DNA of 38,229 bases, from positions 1 to 38,229 of the forward strand of contig DAOSPF010000033.1 of assembly GCA_035374585.1 (NCBI GenBank), in the 5' to 3' direction. A program made the translations under genes and the position numbers. The notes under the pieces are model-generated. The model ran no database searches and was not told where the DNA came from. It saw nothing but the letters and a program-made list of their open reading frames with translations. The stretch is from JAKPQD01 sp029572965 (GTDB taxonomy: Bacteria > Bacteroidota > Bacteroidia > Bacteroidales > DTGW01). Below are positions 24,673 through 32,498 of the stretch, in pieces; within the stretch, counting starts at the first letter, position 1; each line of letters opens with the position of its first letter.

Positions 24673-26078
24673 CATTGGGCAAAGAAAAAGTCATTTAACT
24701 CATAAATATCAGAAGTGTTAAGCTCTGAATCAAAATCAAAGAAAGAATCAATAGCTTTAAGCACTTCGTCAAAGGAAATATATCCATCTCCATCAACATC
24801 CAACGATTTGAACTTTTCAGGAATATCCATTGCCCCTACCCTTCTGCCAGACCCGGCAGACATATTGTTTGTAATTGCAAGCAATGCTTCTACCTGATCG
24901 CGAGGTAAAGCTTCCAAACCAAGATTGTCCCACATTAAGTTGTCTGGTATTTCAACACCATCTTTATCTACAATTGCCCCAACAGGGCTATCATTCTGCT
25001 TGTCCATAAAATCAGGCACTCCATCCTTATCAGTATCTTCAGGGCAACCTGCAGTATCTACTGCTAAACCTTTCGGGGTATGAAGGCATTTATCATTGAT
25101 ATCAAATACATTGTCACCATCTTCATCTCCAATCAAATCGTAGTCATATCCTTCCAAATCAAGAAAAAGAAGTTTATTCCTCAACATTTTTGGATCAGAA
25201 AACAAGTCAAAGTGCAATGAAACATAAGAATAACCAAAATTGTCAAATGCACTTCCGTTGTCTTTAATATTCAAATTGTACAATGTACTTTGTATTGGGT
25301 TTGAAGATGATACATTATCCATATTATCAGTAAAATTAAGGTGAAAAGCATACCCTAACCTTATACTGGTACGATTAGTCACATCAAACTGGACCCCAAT
25401 TTCTAATGGTACTGCAATGCTATACTGATTGTACTTTTCGCCTTTATTTATCTCAGTATTACTGCGCATATCTGTTTCATATTCATCATCAGGCTTCACT
25501 ATTGTCGAAATTTGTTCAGCAGATTGAATCTTATCCCTGATTGTCCCATCGCTCCAATAATAAAACATATTATTCCCGTTCATCAAATTAGCTTTTGAGC
25601 TAAACATGACCAATTCGGCTCCAAGCGAAACAAACGGCCTGAATAAACTTTTTTGAGAAATAAAATGATCAAAATCATAATGGGCATTCAACCCAAATGT
25701 AAGCAAATCTGAAGTAAAACGAAAATTTTTAGAAGGATCCGTATAGTCCCTTTGGATAACGGTCATAGATGTTTTACTATTTCCCGGGACAGTAAATAAG
25801 GTATAAAAATTGAACTTGTAATGCCTTTGAGCATCAATATATGCATGCATATTGACTTTGAACGCCAGGCTGCCTGCAAAAATAGAAGAACCATTATTTC
25901 TGATATCCCCCATATAATTGATATACCCCGTTCCAAAACCAATAACCGGCTTATATACAGGGTTAATATTTTCTACATCCTGGATAAGCATCTTTTCCCA
26001 ATCCAACTCCTGGGCAGATAAAAATGCAGGAACAACAAATAATATAACAGCAAATAATATTTTAGATATATTGTTCAT
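24672..26078 (-). CDS. Outer-membrane beta-barrel protein with thrombospondin type 3 repeats and EF-hand
   Basis: A 468-residue envelope protein. A signal peptide (about 1-22, LSAQ) leads into a beta-barrel-like region (about 40-295) of alternating strands such as PVIGFGTGYINYMGDI and FRPFVSLGAELVMFS. Acidic calcium-type repeats follow: DEDGDNVFDINDKC (about 318-331) and DTDKDGVPDFMDKQ (about 348-361), both matching thrombospondin type 3 repeats. A canonical EF-hand loop is at 427-438 (DVDGDGYISFDE). OmpA-like proteins often carry TSP3 repeats, but the usual C-terminal OmpA peptidoglycan-binding domain is absent and the EF-hand takes its place. It starts 2 nt after the upstream gene's stop, and its stop overlaps the next ATG, so it is translationally coupled. 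Its role is unknown; a calcium-stabilised surface or structural protein is the best guess. Confidence 0.75.
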   Translation of the reverse strand: MNNISKILFAVILFVVPAFLSAQELDWEKMLIQDVENINPVYKPVIGFGTGYINYMGDIRNNGSSIFAGSLAFKVNMHAYIDAQRHYKFNFYTLFTVPGNSKTSMTVIQRDYTDPSKNFRFTSDLLTFGLNAHYDFDHFISQKSLFRPFVSLGAELVMFSSKANLMNGNNMFYYWSDGTIRDKIQSAEQISTIVKPDDEYETDMRSNTEINKGEKYNQYSIAVPLEIGVQFDVTNRTSIRLGYAFHLNFTDNMDNVSSSNPIQSTLYNLNIKDNGSAFDNFGYSYVSLHFDLFSDPKMLRNKLLFLDLEGYDYDLIGDEDGDNVFDINDKCLHTPKGLAVDTAGCPEDTDKDGVPDFMDKQNDSPVGAIVDKDGVEIPDNLMWDNLGLEALPRDQVEALLAITNNMSAGSGRRVGAMDIPEKFKSLDVDGDGYISFDEVLKAIDSFFDFDSELNTSDIYELNDFFFAQ

Positions 26079-26080
26079 AT

Positions 26081-27466
26081 TTACCTATACCAACTCTGGT
26101 TTGTTATCATTAACGCTTCCTGCACTGTAATGCGTTTGCCACTATTGTATGCCGAAACAAAGGCATCTGTCAAAGGAGTTGTATTCCAAATATGAACCCT
26201 GTAGTCTCGAGCTTGTTTATATTCAGCAAAAGAGCCAATAGAGTATTTACGCCATCCTTCATGTTCTTCGGCACGTACCTCATCAGCAATTTTATATCTC
26301 TTAAAATACGCTTTAATATTAATAGGCTTATGCCCGGCTGCTACCTGAACCCTGTAATAAATACCTTCTTGTGCTTCTAATTGATCCGAAGCATTAATTG
26401 ACGAACCGGTTTTTTTCTGTACAGGCTTTTTTTCCAAAGGTTCTATAACTTTTTTAACAGGTTCTTGACGAGCTACCATAGCACAATCTTTAGGCTCAAC
26501 TTTAGGCTGAACGGCAATTAATTCTGAAATAGGTACCTGAACATTGCCTACCTTTGATTCTTCTATAAGTTTCTTTATCTCTTCTTCTGTTAATGAGGCA
26601 AGCATCACATCTTTTTCAATAATATCTTTTACAATCGTGCGATCGTCTGACATATACGAGAATTGCCCCTTCAAAACAGGAGCTTCTATACCAGCCTTGT
26701 TAGGCACCAATCGGTACGAAACTATAAAATAATTGTTAGATGGAAGATTCATCCACATAATCTTGGCCCTCCCATCTTTATAAATAAACATACCTTCTTT
26801 ACTATCAATACGCAAAGCAGTATAGCCCTGTGGTACAATCTCTTCAATTTTGGCAAACTTCTGCGCATTTTCTTTATAAACCAAAAGGTTTACAATATAA
26901 CTATTATCGGCATCATTAGCCGGAACAGGTTTTTCCCTGAAACAAGCCACATTTTGTTCTTTACCTGTAGGCAATTCAGGTATTACCTTTTCTTTGAAAT
27001 CCATAATATCTACTATCAACGAAGGGTCTATATTGGGGTTGGGGTTAATAGTAATTGGCAGCAACTCCGACTCTACCGACATCCGCTCATTATTGTCAAT
27101 ATACGAAAACTTACCCCCAAGGTCAAAACTTCCTTTCAACCGCGGATCTACTTTGATGGTATAGGTTATTTCTACAGAATCTGTTTCTGGCATCTTAAGC
27201 CAAATCAACCTAACCTTATTGTCTTTAAACGTAAAGTCGGCATTAGCCGAATATGCCGCAGTTGCTTTCAATCCCATAGGCAGCTCTTGCAAAAAACGCG
27301 AAAAACTTTGCACCTTGCCCTTCTGAACAACAACCTTTACCTGAAATTCATCACCAGCTGTAACAGATTGGGGGGCAGTAACCCGTACATTAACGTCTCC
27401 ATCGAACATAAGGCCTGCAAACAGACTAATAAGGACATTTACAGGTATTATCAACCATTTTAACAT
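26081..27466 (-). CDS. Envelope protein with two duplicated beta domains and a SPOR-like C-terminus
   Basis: A 461-residue exported protein of no named family. After a hydrophobic signal (about 1-20) come two homologous beta domains. In the first (about 25-150), VRLIWLKMPETDSVEITYTI leads to GGKFSYIDNNER; in the second (about 160-290), AKIMWMNLPSNNYFIVSYRL leads to KGQFSYMSDDR. The N-terminus (VNVRVTAPQSVTAGDEFQV) recalls BatD-like Ig domains. A Lys/Pro/Glu-rich linker (about 320-360) precedes a C-terminal SPOR-like domain (YYRVQVAAGHKPINIKAYFK to the end), a fold that commonly binds peptidoglycan. It is the first gene of its operon, 2 nt before the TSP3/EF-hand gene. I infer that the pair works together in the envelope. 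Confidence 0.72.
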   Translation of the reverse strand: MLKWLIIPVNVLISLFAGLMFDGDVNVRVTAPQSVTAGDEFQVKVVVQKGKVQSFSRFLQELPMGLKATAAYSANADFTFKDNKVRLIWLKMPETDSVEITYTIKVDPRLKGSFDLGGKFSYIDNNERMSVESELLPITINPNPNIDPSLIVDIMDFKEKVIPELPTGKEQNVACFREKPVPANDADNSYIVNLLVYKENAQKFAKIEEIVPQGYTALRIDSKEGMFIYKDGRAKIMWMNLPSNNYFIVSYRLVPNKAGIEAPVLKGQFSYMSDDRTIVKDIIEKDVMLASLTEEEIKKLIEESKVGNVQVPISELIAVQPKVEPKDCAMVARQEPVKKVIEPLEKKPVQKKTGSSINASDQLEAQEGIYYRVQVAAGHKPINIKAYFKRYKIADEVRAEEHEGWRKYSIGSFAEYKQARDYRVHIWNTTPLTDAFVSAYNSGKRITVQEALMITNQSWYR

Positions 27467-27540
27467 AGTTCGACTCTTTAGTAACGATATTTCCTATATA
27501 TATATAACATTAGCTACTCCTTTTCACCAAATTGACAAAA

Positions 27541-27569
27541 CAAATTTAATTATTTACACATGAAAACAA
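27541..27569 (-). promoter_or_regulatory. Candidate promoter of the SPOR/TSP3/thioredoxin/Gfo/ruvC operon
   Basis: The minus strand has TAAATTTG (27548-27541), an exact Bacteroidota -7 box, with CTTG about 18 nt upstream as an imperfect -33 element. It would give a leader of about 70 nt before the ATG at 27466. Nothing else is seen between 27467 and 27664. Confidence 0.4.
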
Positions 27570-27664
27570 GCAGTTTGTTAATATTTTCTGCAAATTGTTG
27601 AAAACTTAACTCAAACAAAAACACGTTATCGTATTGTGAATCAATATTTTATTCTTTTTAAAAA

Positions 27665-28272
27665 TTAAAAGTTTGGACTCAATAAATATTTAGCATAGAA
27701 ACTGTTGATAATTTCAACGGCTTCATCGGCTGTATCCACAATGGTAAAAAGTTCCATGTCAGCAGGACTAACATTACTTTCATCTTCAAGTAACACTTCT
27801 CGTATCCAAGCTACAAGTCCATCCCAATAATCTTTTCCAACAAGTACTATCGGGAAACGTCCAATTTTACCAGTCTGAATAAGAGTCATTGCCTCAAAAA
27901 GCTCATCTAAAGTACCAAAACCTCCTGGAAGAACAACAAATCCCTGTGCATACTTAGTAAACATAACTTTGCGAACAAAAAAGTGGTCAAAAGTAATCAG
28001 CTTATCGTTATCGATAAATAAGTTAGGCTCTTGCTCAAAAGGCAAGGCTATATTGATACCTACTGAACTTCCCCCACCTTTTTTGGCCCCCATATTGCCC
28101 GCTTCCATAATGCCCGGGCCTCCCCCGGTAATAATACCATATCCATATTGTGTCAACTTATAAGCAATCTCTTCGGCCAACCTGAAATACTTGTTATCAG
28201 GCTTTGTCCTGGCCGAACCAAATATGGAAACACAAGGGCCAATACGTGCTAATTTTTCAAAACCTTCAACAA
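27665..28272 (-). CDS. LOG-family (TIGR00730) nucleotide phosphoribohydrolase, 5' end lost in the gap
   Basis: A cytoplasmic Rossmann-like protein of the LOG family, which cleaves the N-glycosidic bond of nucleoside monophosphates (cytokinin riboside 5'-monophosphate phosphoribohydrolase type). Both signature motifs are present: GGGPGIMEAGNMGAK and PGGFGTLDELFEA. The frame stays open upstream of the TTG at 28180 (reading GPCVSIFGSARTKPDNKYFR, where FGSAR is the usual N-terminal strand) and runs into the N-run, so the true start is missing. It is partial, about 202 residues visible. It follows xseA in the same direction and is probably the last gene of this operon. Confidence 0.88.
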
Positions 28273-28372
28273 NNNNNNNNNNNNNNNNNNNNNNNNNNNN
28301 NNNNNNNNNNNNNNNNNNNNNNNNNNNNNNNNNNNNNNNNNNNNNNNNNNNNNNNNNNNNNNNNNNNNNNNN
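28273..28372. other. Scaffold gap (100 N) between xseA and the LOG gene
   Basis: Exactly 100 N, the usual placeholder for a gap of unknown size. The 3' part of xseA and the 5' end of the LOG gene are both missing. Given normal lengths of those proteins, the real gap must be several hundred bases and could also contain xseB. Confidence 0.95.
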
Positions 28373-29187
28373 GTAGGCGTTTTTAACCGGGTATGTGCAA
28401 CCATATCAACAACAGAGTCATCTCGCTCGTGCCCAATACCAGAAAGTACTGGAATTGGAAATTGTGCAATATGCGAAGCCAACAAATAACTATCAAAGCA
28501 GCTCAGGTCAACCTGCCCGCCCCCGCCTCGAATAATGGCAACAACATCATACTTTTCTATTTTTGCAAAAATAGCATCTAAAGCTGCAATAATAGATGCC
28601 TCAGCTTTCTCGCCCTGCATTAAAGCCTGAAACAGTGTGACTTCAAACCTGTAACCATGAGGATTTTCGGCCAGGTGGGCCATAAAATCAGAATATCCTG
28701 CTGCCCCTTCAGAAGAAACTACAGCAATACGCTGTACAACAAGGGGCATCTGGACTATTTTATTCAGTTCAAAAACCCCGTCCTCTTTCAGCTTTTTAAC
28801 AACCTGCATCTTTTTCAGTGCCAGGTCGCCAATGGTATAACCAGGGTCAATGTCAACAATATGAAAACTTAGCCCATAAAGAGGATGGAACTGAACAGAA
28901 GCTTTGAAAAGTATTTTCATCCCCCGCTCCAACCTGCGCCCTGTAGCCGTTTCAAAATAAGCCTTTAGCATCTTATAGTTGCGCGACCATACCATGGCCT
29001 TGGCTTGCGCCAAAACTGTATCCGAAACTGCATCTTTCTCAACCAATTCCAAATAACAATGGCCGGAAGAATTCTCAGATATACGGGCTATTTCAGACAC
29101 TATCCAGTAATTGTTGGACAGGTTATCTGAAATTACGCCAGCAATCAGGCTGTTTATCTCATAGAGGCTAAATATCTTATTTTCCAT
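28373..29187 (-). CDS. xseA: Exodeoxyribonuclease VII large subunit, 3' end lost in the gap
   Basis: The first 271 residues of XseA, the catalytic subunit of the nuclease that degrades single-stranded DNA to oligonucleotides. The N-terminal OB fold (about 1-105) starts FSLYEINSLIAGVI and includes WIVSEIARISENSSGHCYLEL. The catalytic domain shows VVSSEGAAGYSDF, the family motif IIRGGGGQVDLSCFDS, and GIGHERDDSVVDMVAHTRLKTP just before the gap. Full-length relatives have 400 or more residues, so over a third is missing. Its ATG directly follows the TAG stop of the protease gene with no spacer, indicating coupling. Confidence 0.93.
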
Positions 29188-30689
29188 CTATCGTTTTTTA
29201 ACGCCAACAAAATTACGTCTTTGCCCATTTCTTTCGATTGTAAAAATATACATTCCTTCCCTTAAATACTGCAATTCTCCTTGTAAGTGTATAAAGTCTT
29301 TTTCATTTTGCAATGAAAACATTTGTTGTCCGTACAAATTAAAACACTTAAGCGTAGTAATCCCGCTGTTTTCAAAATAGGTATTAATATTGAGCAATGT
29401 GCTAAAAGGATTGGGATAAGCTAAAAAACCTACATGGTTTGCATTGTTCTCCCGGGCAAGTATTTGGTATGCCTTATAAAAATCAGGNNNNNNNNNNNNN
29501 NNNNNNNNNNNNNNNNNNNNNNNNNNNNNNNNNNNNNNNNNNNNNNNNNNNNNNNNNNNNNNNNNNNNNNNNNNNNNNNNNNNNNNNACGTTGGCCCGAC
29601 AGATGAAAAAACAGCTCTAACACCGGTGCTATCTACAGCTCCCACTGTAATTACCTTTTCAGCATCGGCAGGGACCCCGATGTATTTCCATGCATTATTT
29701 CCTTCATTGCCGGCACTGGCAACCACAATGATACCCTTTGAAGCAGACATGGTTGCCCCTTGAGATATCCTTGAAACCTTGCCATTTAAATCATTATAAG
29801 AATAATCAAACCCCGTATCATCAAAAGTGGTGTATCCCAACGAAGTGTTAATTACGTCAACCCCGGCACTATCAGCATATTCAGCAGCCGCAACCCAGTT
29901 GTCTTCTTCGCAAGGCCACTCGCTCTCTGCATCCTCTGTCCTGAAAAGATAATAAGTTGCTTCGGGAGCTGTACCATACAAAATACCGTCTTTTTCACCA
30001 GCCATAATACTCAAAACCATTGCCCCATGTGTATTACATTTATAGATATTTTTCCGGGGATAAACAAAATCTGCTACATCAGCAATACGGCCATCATTTC
30101 GTACATTTGTAAGGCTCTCATAAACATCGGCGTTACCAAAGCCTGCATCCATAACAGCAATGCTAATGCCTTTGCCTTTATATCCAAGCTTATGCAGGCT
30201 AAATCCATTAACCAAAGCAACCTGTGCAAAGCTTATCTCAGTATAATCGGCCGCATCTTCAAGTTTCTTCCAATATCTTTTACTTGTAAAAGTAGATTTC
30301 TTTCGAATAATCCGGGCCTCTAAAACACAAGATATTTTTTCTACTTCAGATATATTATTTTTGCCCAGGTCAACCGTTACACAATTAAACCACTTTGATT
30401 TGTTGACGATTTTAATCCCTTTTGAGGTAAGACTGTCTATATAAGCGGGCTTAATTGGTAAATCAGTTTCATCCACTTTTACATTATTTTTGGCCCTTCG
30501 CTGCAATGCTTTATTTGAAAGGAATAAATTGGGAGAGTCTAATAAATACGCCTGTCCTGCTTTATCTTTAAATGTAACCCTATACAACTCAACATCCTGA
30601 GCCCGTAATGAATTGGTTGCAACAAAAAAAAACAGGATGATATATATGGTATATTCAACAATACTATCGTGGCACCATATTATTTTCAT
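29188..30689 (-). CDS. Subtilisin-like (S8) serine protease with T9SS sorting domain, internal scaffold gap
   Basis: A secreted S8 peptidase. From the ATG at 30689 a signal peptide ends near LRAQ; an ATG at 30722 would add 11 residues. Asp181 (AVMDAGFG), His221 (CNTHGAMVLSIMAG) and the oxyanion Asn328 (ASAGNEGN) are present. The frame enters the N-run (29488-29587) after FSSVGPT, just before the expected GTS-x-(S/A) catalytic serine block. On the other side, in a different frame, the sequence reads PDFYKAYQILA and then AYPNPFSTLLNI ... LREGMYIF, a typical type A T9SS sorting domain ending VKKR at 29188. So both pieces are one gene; frame continuity needs a missing length of 2 modulo 3, so 100 is not the true gap size. 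It overlaps the end of the MORN gene by 26 nt and abuts xseA. Confidence 0.85.
29488..29587. other. Scaffold gap (100 N) inside the protease gene
   Basis: Exactly 100 N. The flanking protease frames are out of register by this length, and the catalytic serine region is absent, so the true gap is probably about 250-350 bases. Confidence 0.95.
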
Positions 30690-31470
30690 CAGGTTCGGGA
30701 ATGAGGCCTTTGTTTTTTTCAATCATTTCAAATATCTTACGTTGATTTTCTTCTAACTGTGAAGCATTTTGAGGTACTCCATTAATGTATAAAATTTCCA
30801 TTTTAACGTTGCCCTTTTCATCATAATAGTTCCATTTGCCCTGCATCACATTGTTCTCAAACTTTCCTTGCATCTCAAGGCTACCATCAGGCCTGTACAT
30901 CTTGTACATCCCTTCACGTTTATCATTTTTGTAAAAACCTTCTAGCTTAGGCAAATTATTCTCAAAATACATCAGCCATTCACCGTCTTTAACGTTATTT
31001 TTCCAAACCAACCGCTCAGCAACATTTCCATTATTGTAAATACGCATAGTGACTCCATTCTTTTTGCCTAAAGAATAAGTTTCTTTCATCCTCAAGGTTT
31101 TGTCATAATAAGAAAAATATTGCCAAACGCTATCTTTCAAAGAGCCAACATACTTCCCCTTTGCAGCCATCTGGCCATTTTCGTAATAAAAAGTGGCATA
31201 AGAAATAGTAGTATTGGGTACAAAATATTGCTTTGCCTTGATTGTCCCATCTTCAAAATATCTTACAAAATCTCCAACAGGCTTATTGTCTTTAAAAAAA
31301 CCCTTGTATTTGAATTTCCCGTTTTCATAAAAACTTTTCCAGTGACCTTGCTTCATCCCTTTACTATCAGTTGTATTCCAAACAGTATCAGACTGGCAGC
31401 TTGCAGCAAACAAATGAAAAAACAAAAGATAAACAATCAGAACACTTGTAGAATAAGCTTTTATTGACAT
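30664..31470 (-). CDS. MORN-repeat/YwqK-family lipoprotein
   Basis: A 268-residue probable lipoprotein (lipobox AASC, Cys25). Its body is a run of MORN_2/YwqK-type repeats of about 20-25 residues with the pattern G-x-W-x-x-(Y/F)-x-x-(N/D)-G: for example GHWKSFYENGKFKYKGFF, GDFVRYFEDGTIKAKQYF, GEWLMYFENNLPKLEGFY and GKWNYYDEKGNVKMEILY. Such repeats form a flat beta-meander. The family is widespread in Bacteroidota envelopes, and the 'YwqK antitoxin' label in databases has little functional meaning here. The gene overlaps the start of the protease gene and begins 8 nt after a 23-bp palindrome. Its role is unknown. Confidence 0.82.
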   Translation of the reverse strand: MSIKAYSTSVLIVYLLFFHLFAASCQSDTVWNTTDSKGMKQGHWKSFYENGKFKYKGFFKDNKPVGDFVRYFEDGTIKAKQYFVPNTTISYATFYYENGQMAAKGKYVGSLKDSVWQYFSYYDKTLRMKETYSLGKKNGVTMRIYNNGNVAERLVWKNNVKDGEWLMYFENNLPKLEGFYKNDKREGMYKMYRPDGSLEMQGKFENNVMQGKWNYYDEKGNVKMEILYINGVPQNASQLEENQRKIFEMIEKNKGLIPEPDENNMVPR

Positions 31471-31477
31471 AACTGTA

Positions 31478-31500
31478 TTTGTTAAGTAGAACTTAACAAA
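31478..31500. promoter_or_regulatory. 23-bp palindrome upstream of the MORN lipoprotein gene
   Basis: TTTGTTAAGT and ACTTAACAAA are perfect 10-bp arms around a 3-nt centre. The site ends 8 nt before the ATG at 31470, at a position expected for an operator near the transcription start or for a 5'-leader hairpin. Confidence 0.55.
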
Positions 31501-31546
31501 GTAAGCCTATTTTTAACAAAATAACAATAAAGAGATTGCTGCCAAA

Positions 31547-32266
31547 CTAATTTTTAAGCTTTTTATAAATATTTTTCCTGTGAGTGTTAACAGTATGTAT
31601 GCTTAACCCAAGCTCATCGGCTATTTCTTTTCCGCTCATATTATCTTTAAGCATTAACCATACCTGGGTTTCCTTTTTTGTTAATATGCCATTCTCGTAT
31701 TCAACTATAAAATCTTTTTCAAATACTTTCTTTTCGGTGTTATTAATTGATTTATAAACAGTCAGTGTCTGAATATTATCTTTAGGGATACCTTCACCTG
31801 TTTTAAAACACAAACCAATCATTGAGGCTAATATTTCATTACTCTTTTTCTTTAAAAAACGTAAACTAATATTAAGCTTGATATAATGTTTGTTTTTATT
31901 CTGAACCCAGCAATGATACCTAAATATGTATTTTGATATCTGCGAAGCAGAAAGCTCTTTGACATATTTTTCTATATGATTATAGATGGCTTTTTGAGTA
32001 TTCAAAAAATCTGGATGATAAGAACTTTCAGCAAGCCCCAACATATTACAATCAGCCCCATTATATGGGTTATAACCAAGCACAGTGTAAACCGAATCAC
32101 TTATAAATGAATATTTCTTTTTTGCATAATCATAGCAAAAGTAATAAAATGGCCCAAGCTTAGACAGTGCATCAGGTTGAATACTACATGACAGATTTTG
32201 TCCATAGCCGGAATTTCCGTCCAGATATGACATTACATCATTTTCGGGTTCTAAATCATTTTTCAT
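31547..32266 (-). CDS. LuxR-type transcriptional regulator with PAS-like N-terminus
   Basis: A 239-residue DNA-binding regulator. Residues of about 36-160 look like a PAS fold: GPFYYFCYDYAKKKYSFISD followed by VYTVLGYNP and, later, KHYIKLNISLRFL. The C-terminal 60 residues are a LuxR/GerE helix-turn-helix: LTKKETQVWLMLKDNMSGKE followed by IADELGLSIHTVNTHRKNIY. There is no receiver domain, no membrane segment and no acyl-homoserine lactone pocket signature, so a small-molecule or redox sensor role is possible but unproven. It is transcribed alone; neighbours on either side are separated by 76 and 232 nt. Confidence 0.82.
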   Translation of the reverse strand: MKNDLEPENDVMSYLDGNSGYGQNLSCSIQPDALSKLGPFYYFCYDYAKKKYSFISDSVYTVLGYNPYNGADCNMLGLAESSYHPDFLNTQKAIYNHIEKYVKELSASQISKYIFRYHCWVQNKNKHYIKLNISLRFLKKKSNEILASMIGLCFKTGEGIPKDNIQTLTVYKSINNTEKKVFEKDFIVEYENGILTKKETQVWLMLKDNMSGKEIADELGLSIHTVNTHRKNIYKKLKN

Positions 32267-32283
32267 AAGTAAGAGTTTACTTA

Positions 32284-32291
32284 CAAATATA
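32284..32291 (-). promoter_or_regulatory. Candidate -7 box of the PAS-LuxR gene
   Basis: The minus strand reads TATATTTG, an exact TAnnTTTG match, 17 nt before the ATG at 32266. The -33 position 19 nt upstream reads TTTT. The remaining intergenic sequence (32292-32498) is very A/T-rich and shows nothing else, including no obvious terminator for the acyl-CoA synthetase gene. Confidence 0.35.
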
Positions 32292-32498
32292 ATAAAATAA
32301 TTAGATAATTAAAAATTATCAAACATTTTTTATTACATTTATATCGCTAAATATCAATATTTTAATTTTTTATTTTCAAAATACTTTGAAATAAAAAGAA
32401 TTTTAAGCAGCAAATAAACTCAATGAAATCAATTATTCTAATAATGAAACGAGCATAATTCGCTAATCACAAACATGGATAAAAAGAAAATCAAATCG

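Noticed and set aside
26663..27463. Long plus-strand open frame (266 codons) antisense to the SPOR-like protein gene
   Set aside because: It lies entirely opposite a well-supported gene with recognisable domains, and its translation shows no family features or domain pattern.
28181..28400. Short frames running through the N-run at 28273-28372
   Set aside because: They consist mostly of unknown residues and arise only because N does not create stop codons.
29430..29487. Protease C-terminus as read straight through the 100-N gap
   Set aside because: That frame gives a short nonsense tail; the other frame gives a T9SS sorting domain (AYPNPFSTLL), so the gap length is wrong and the tail is false.
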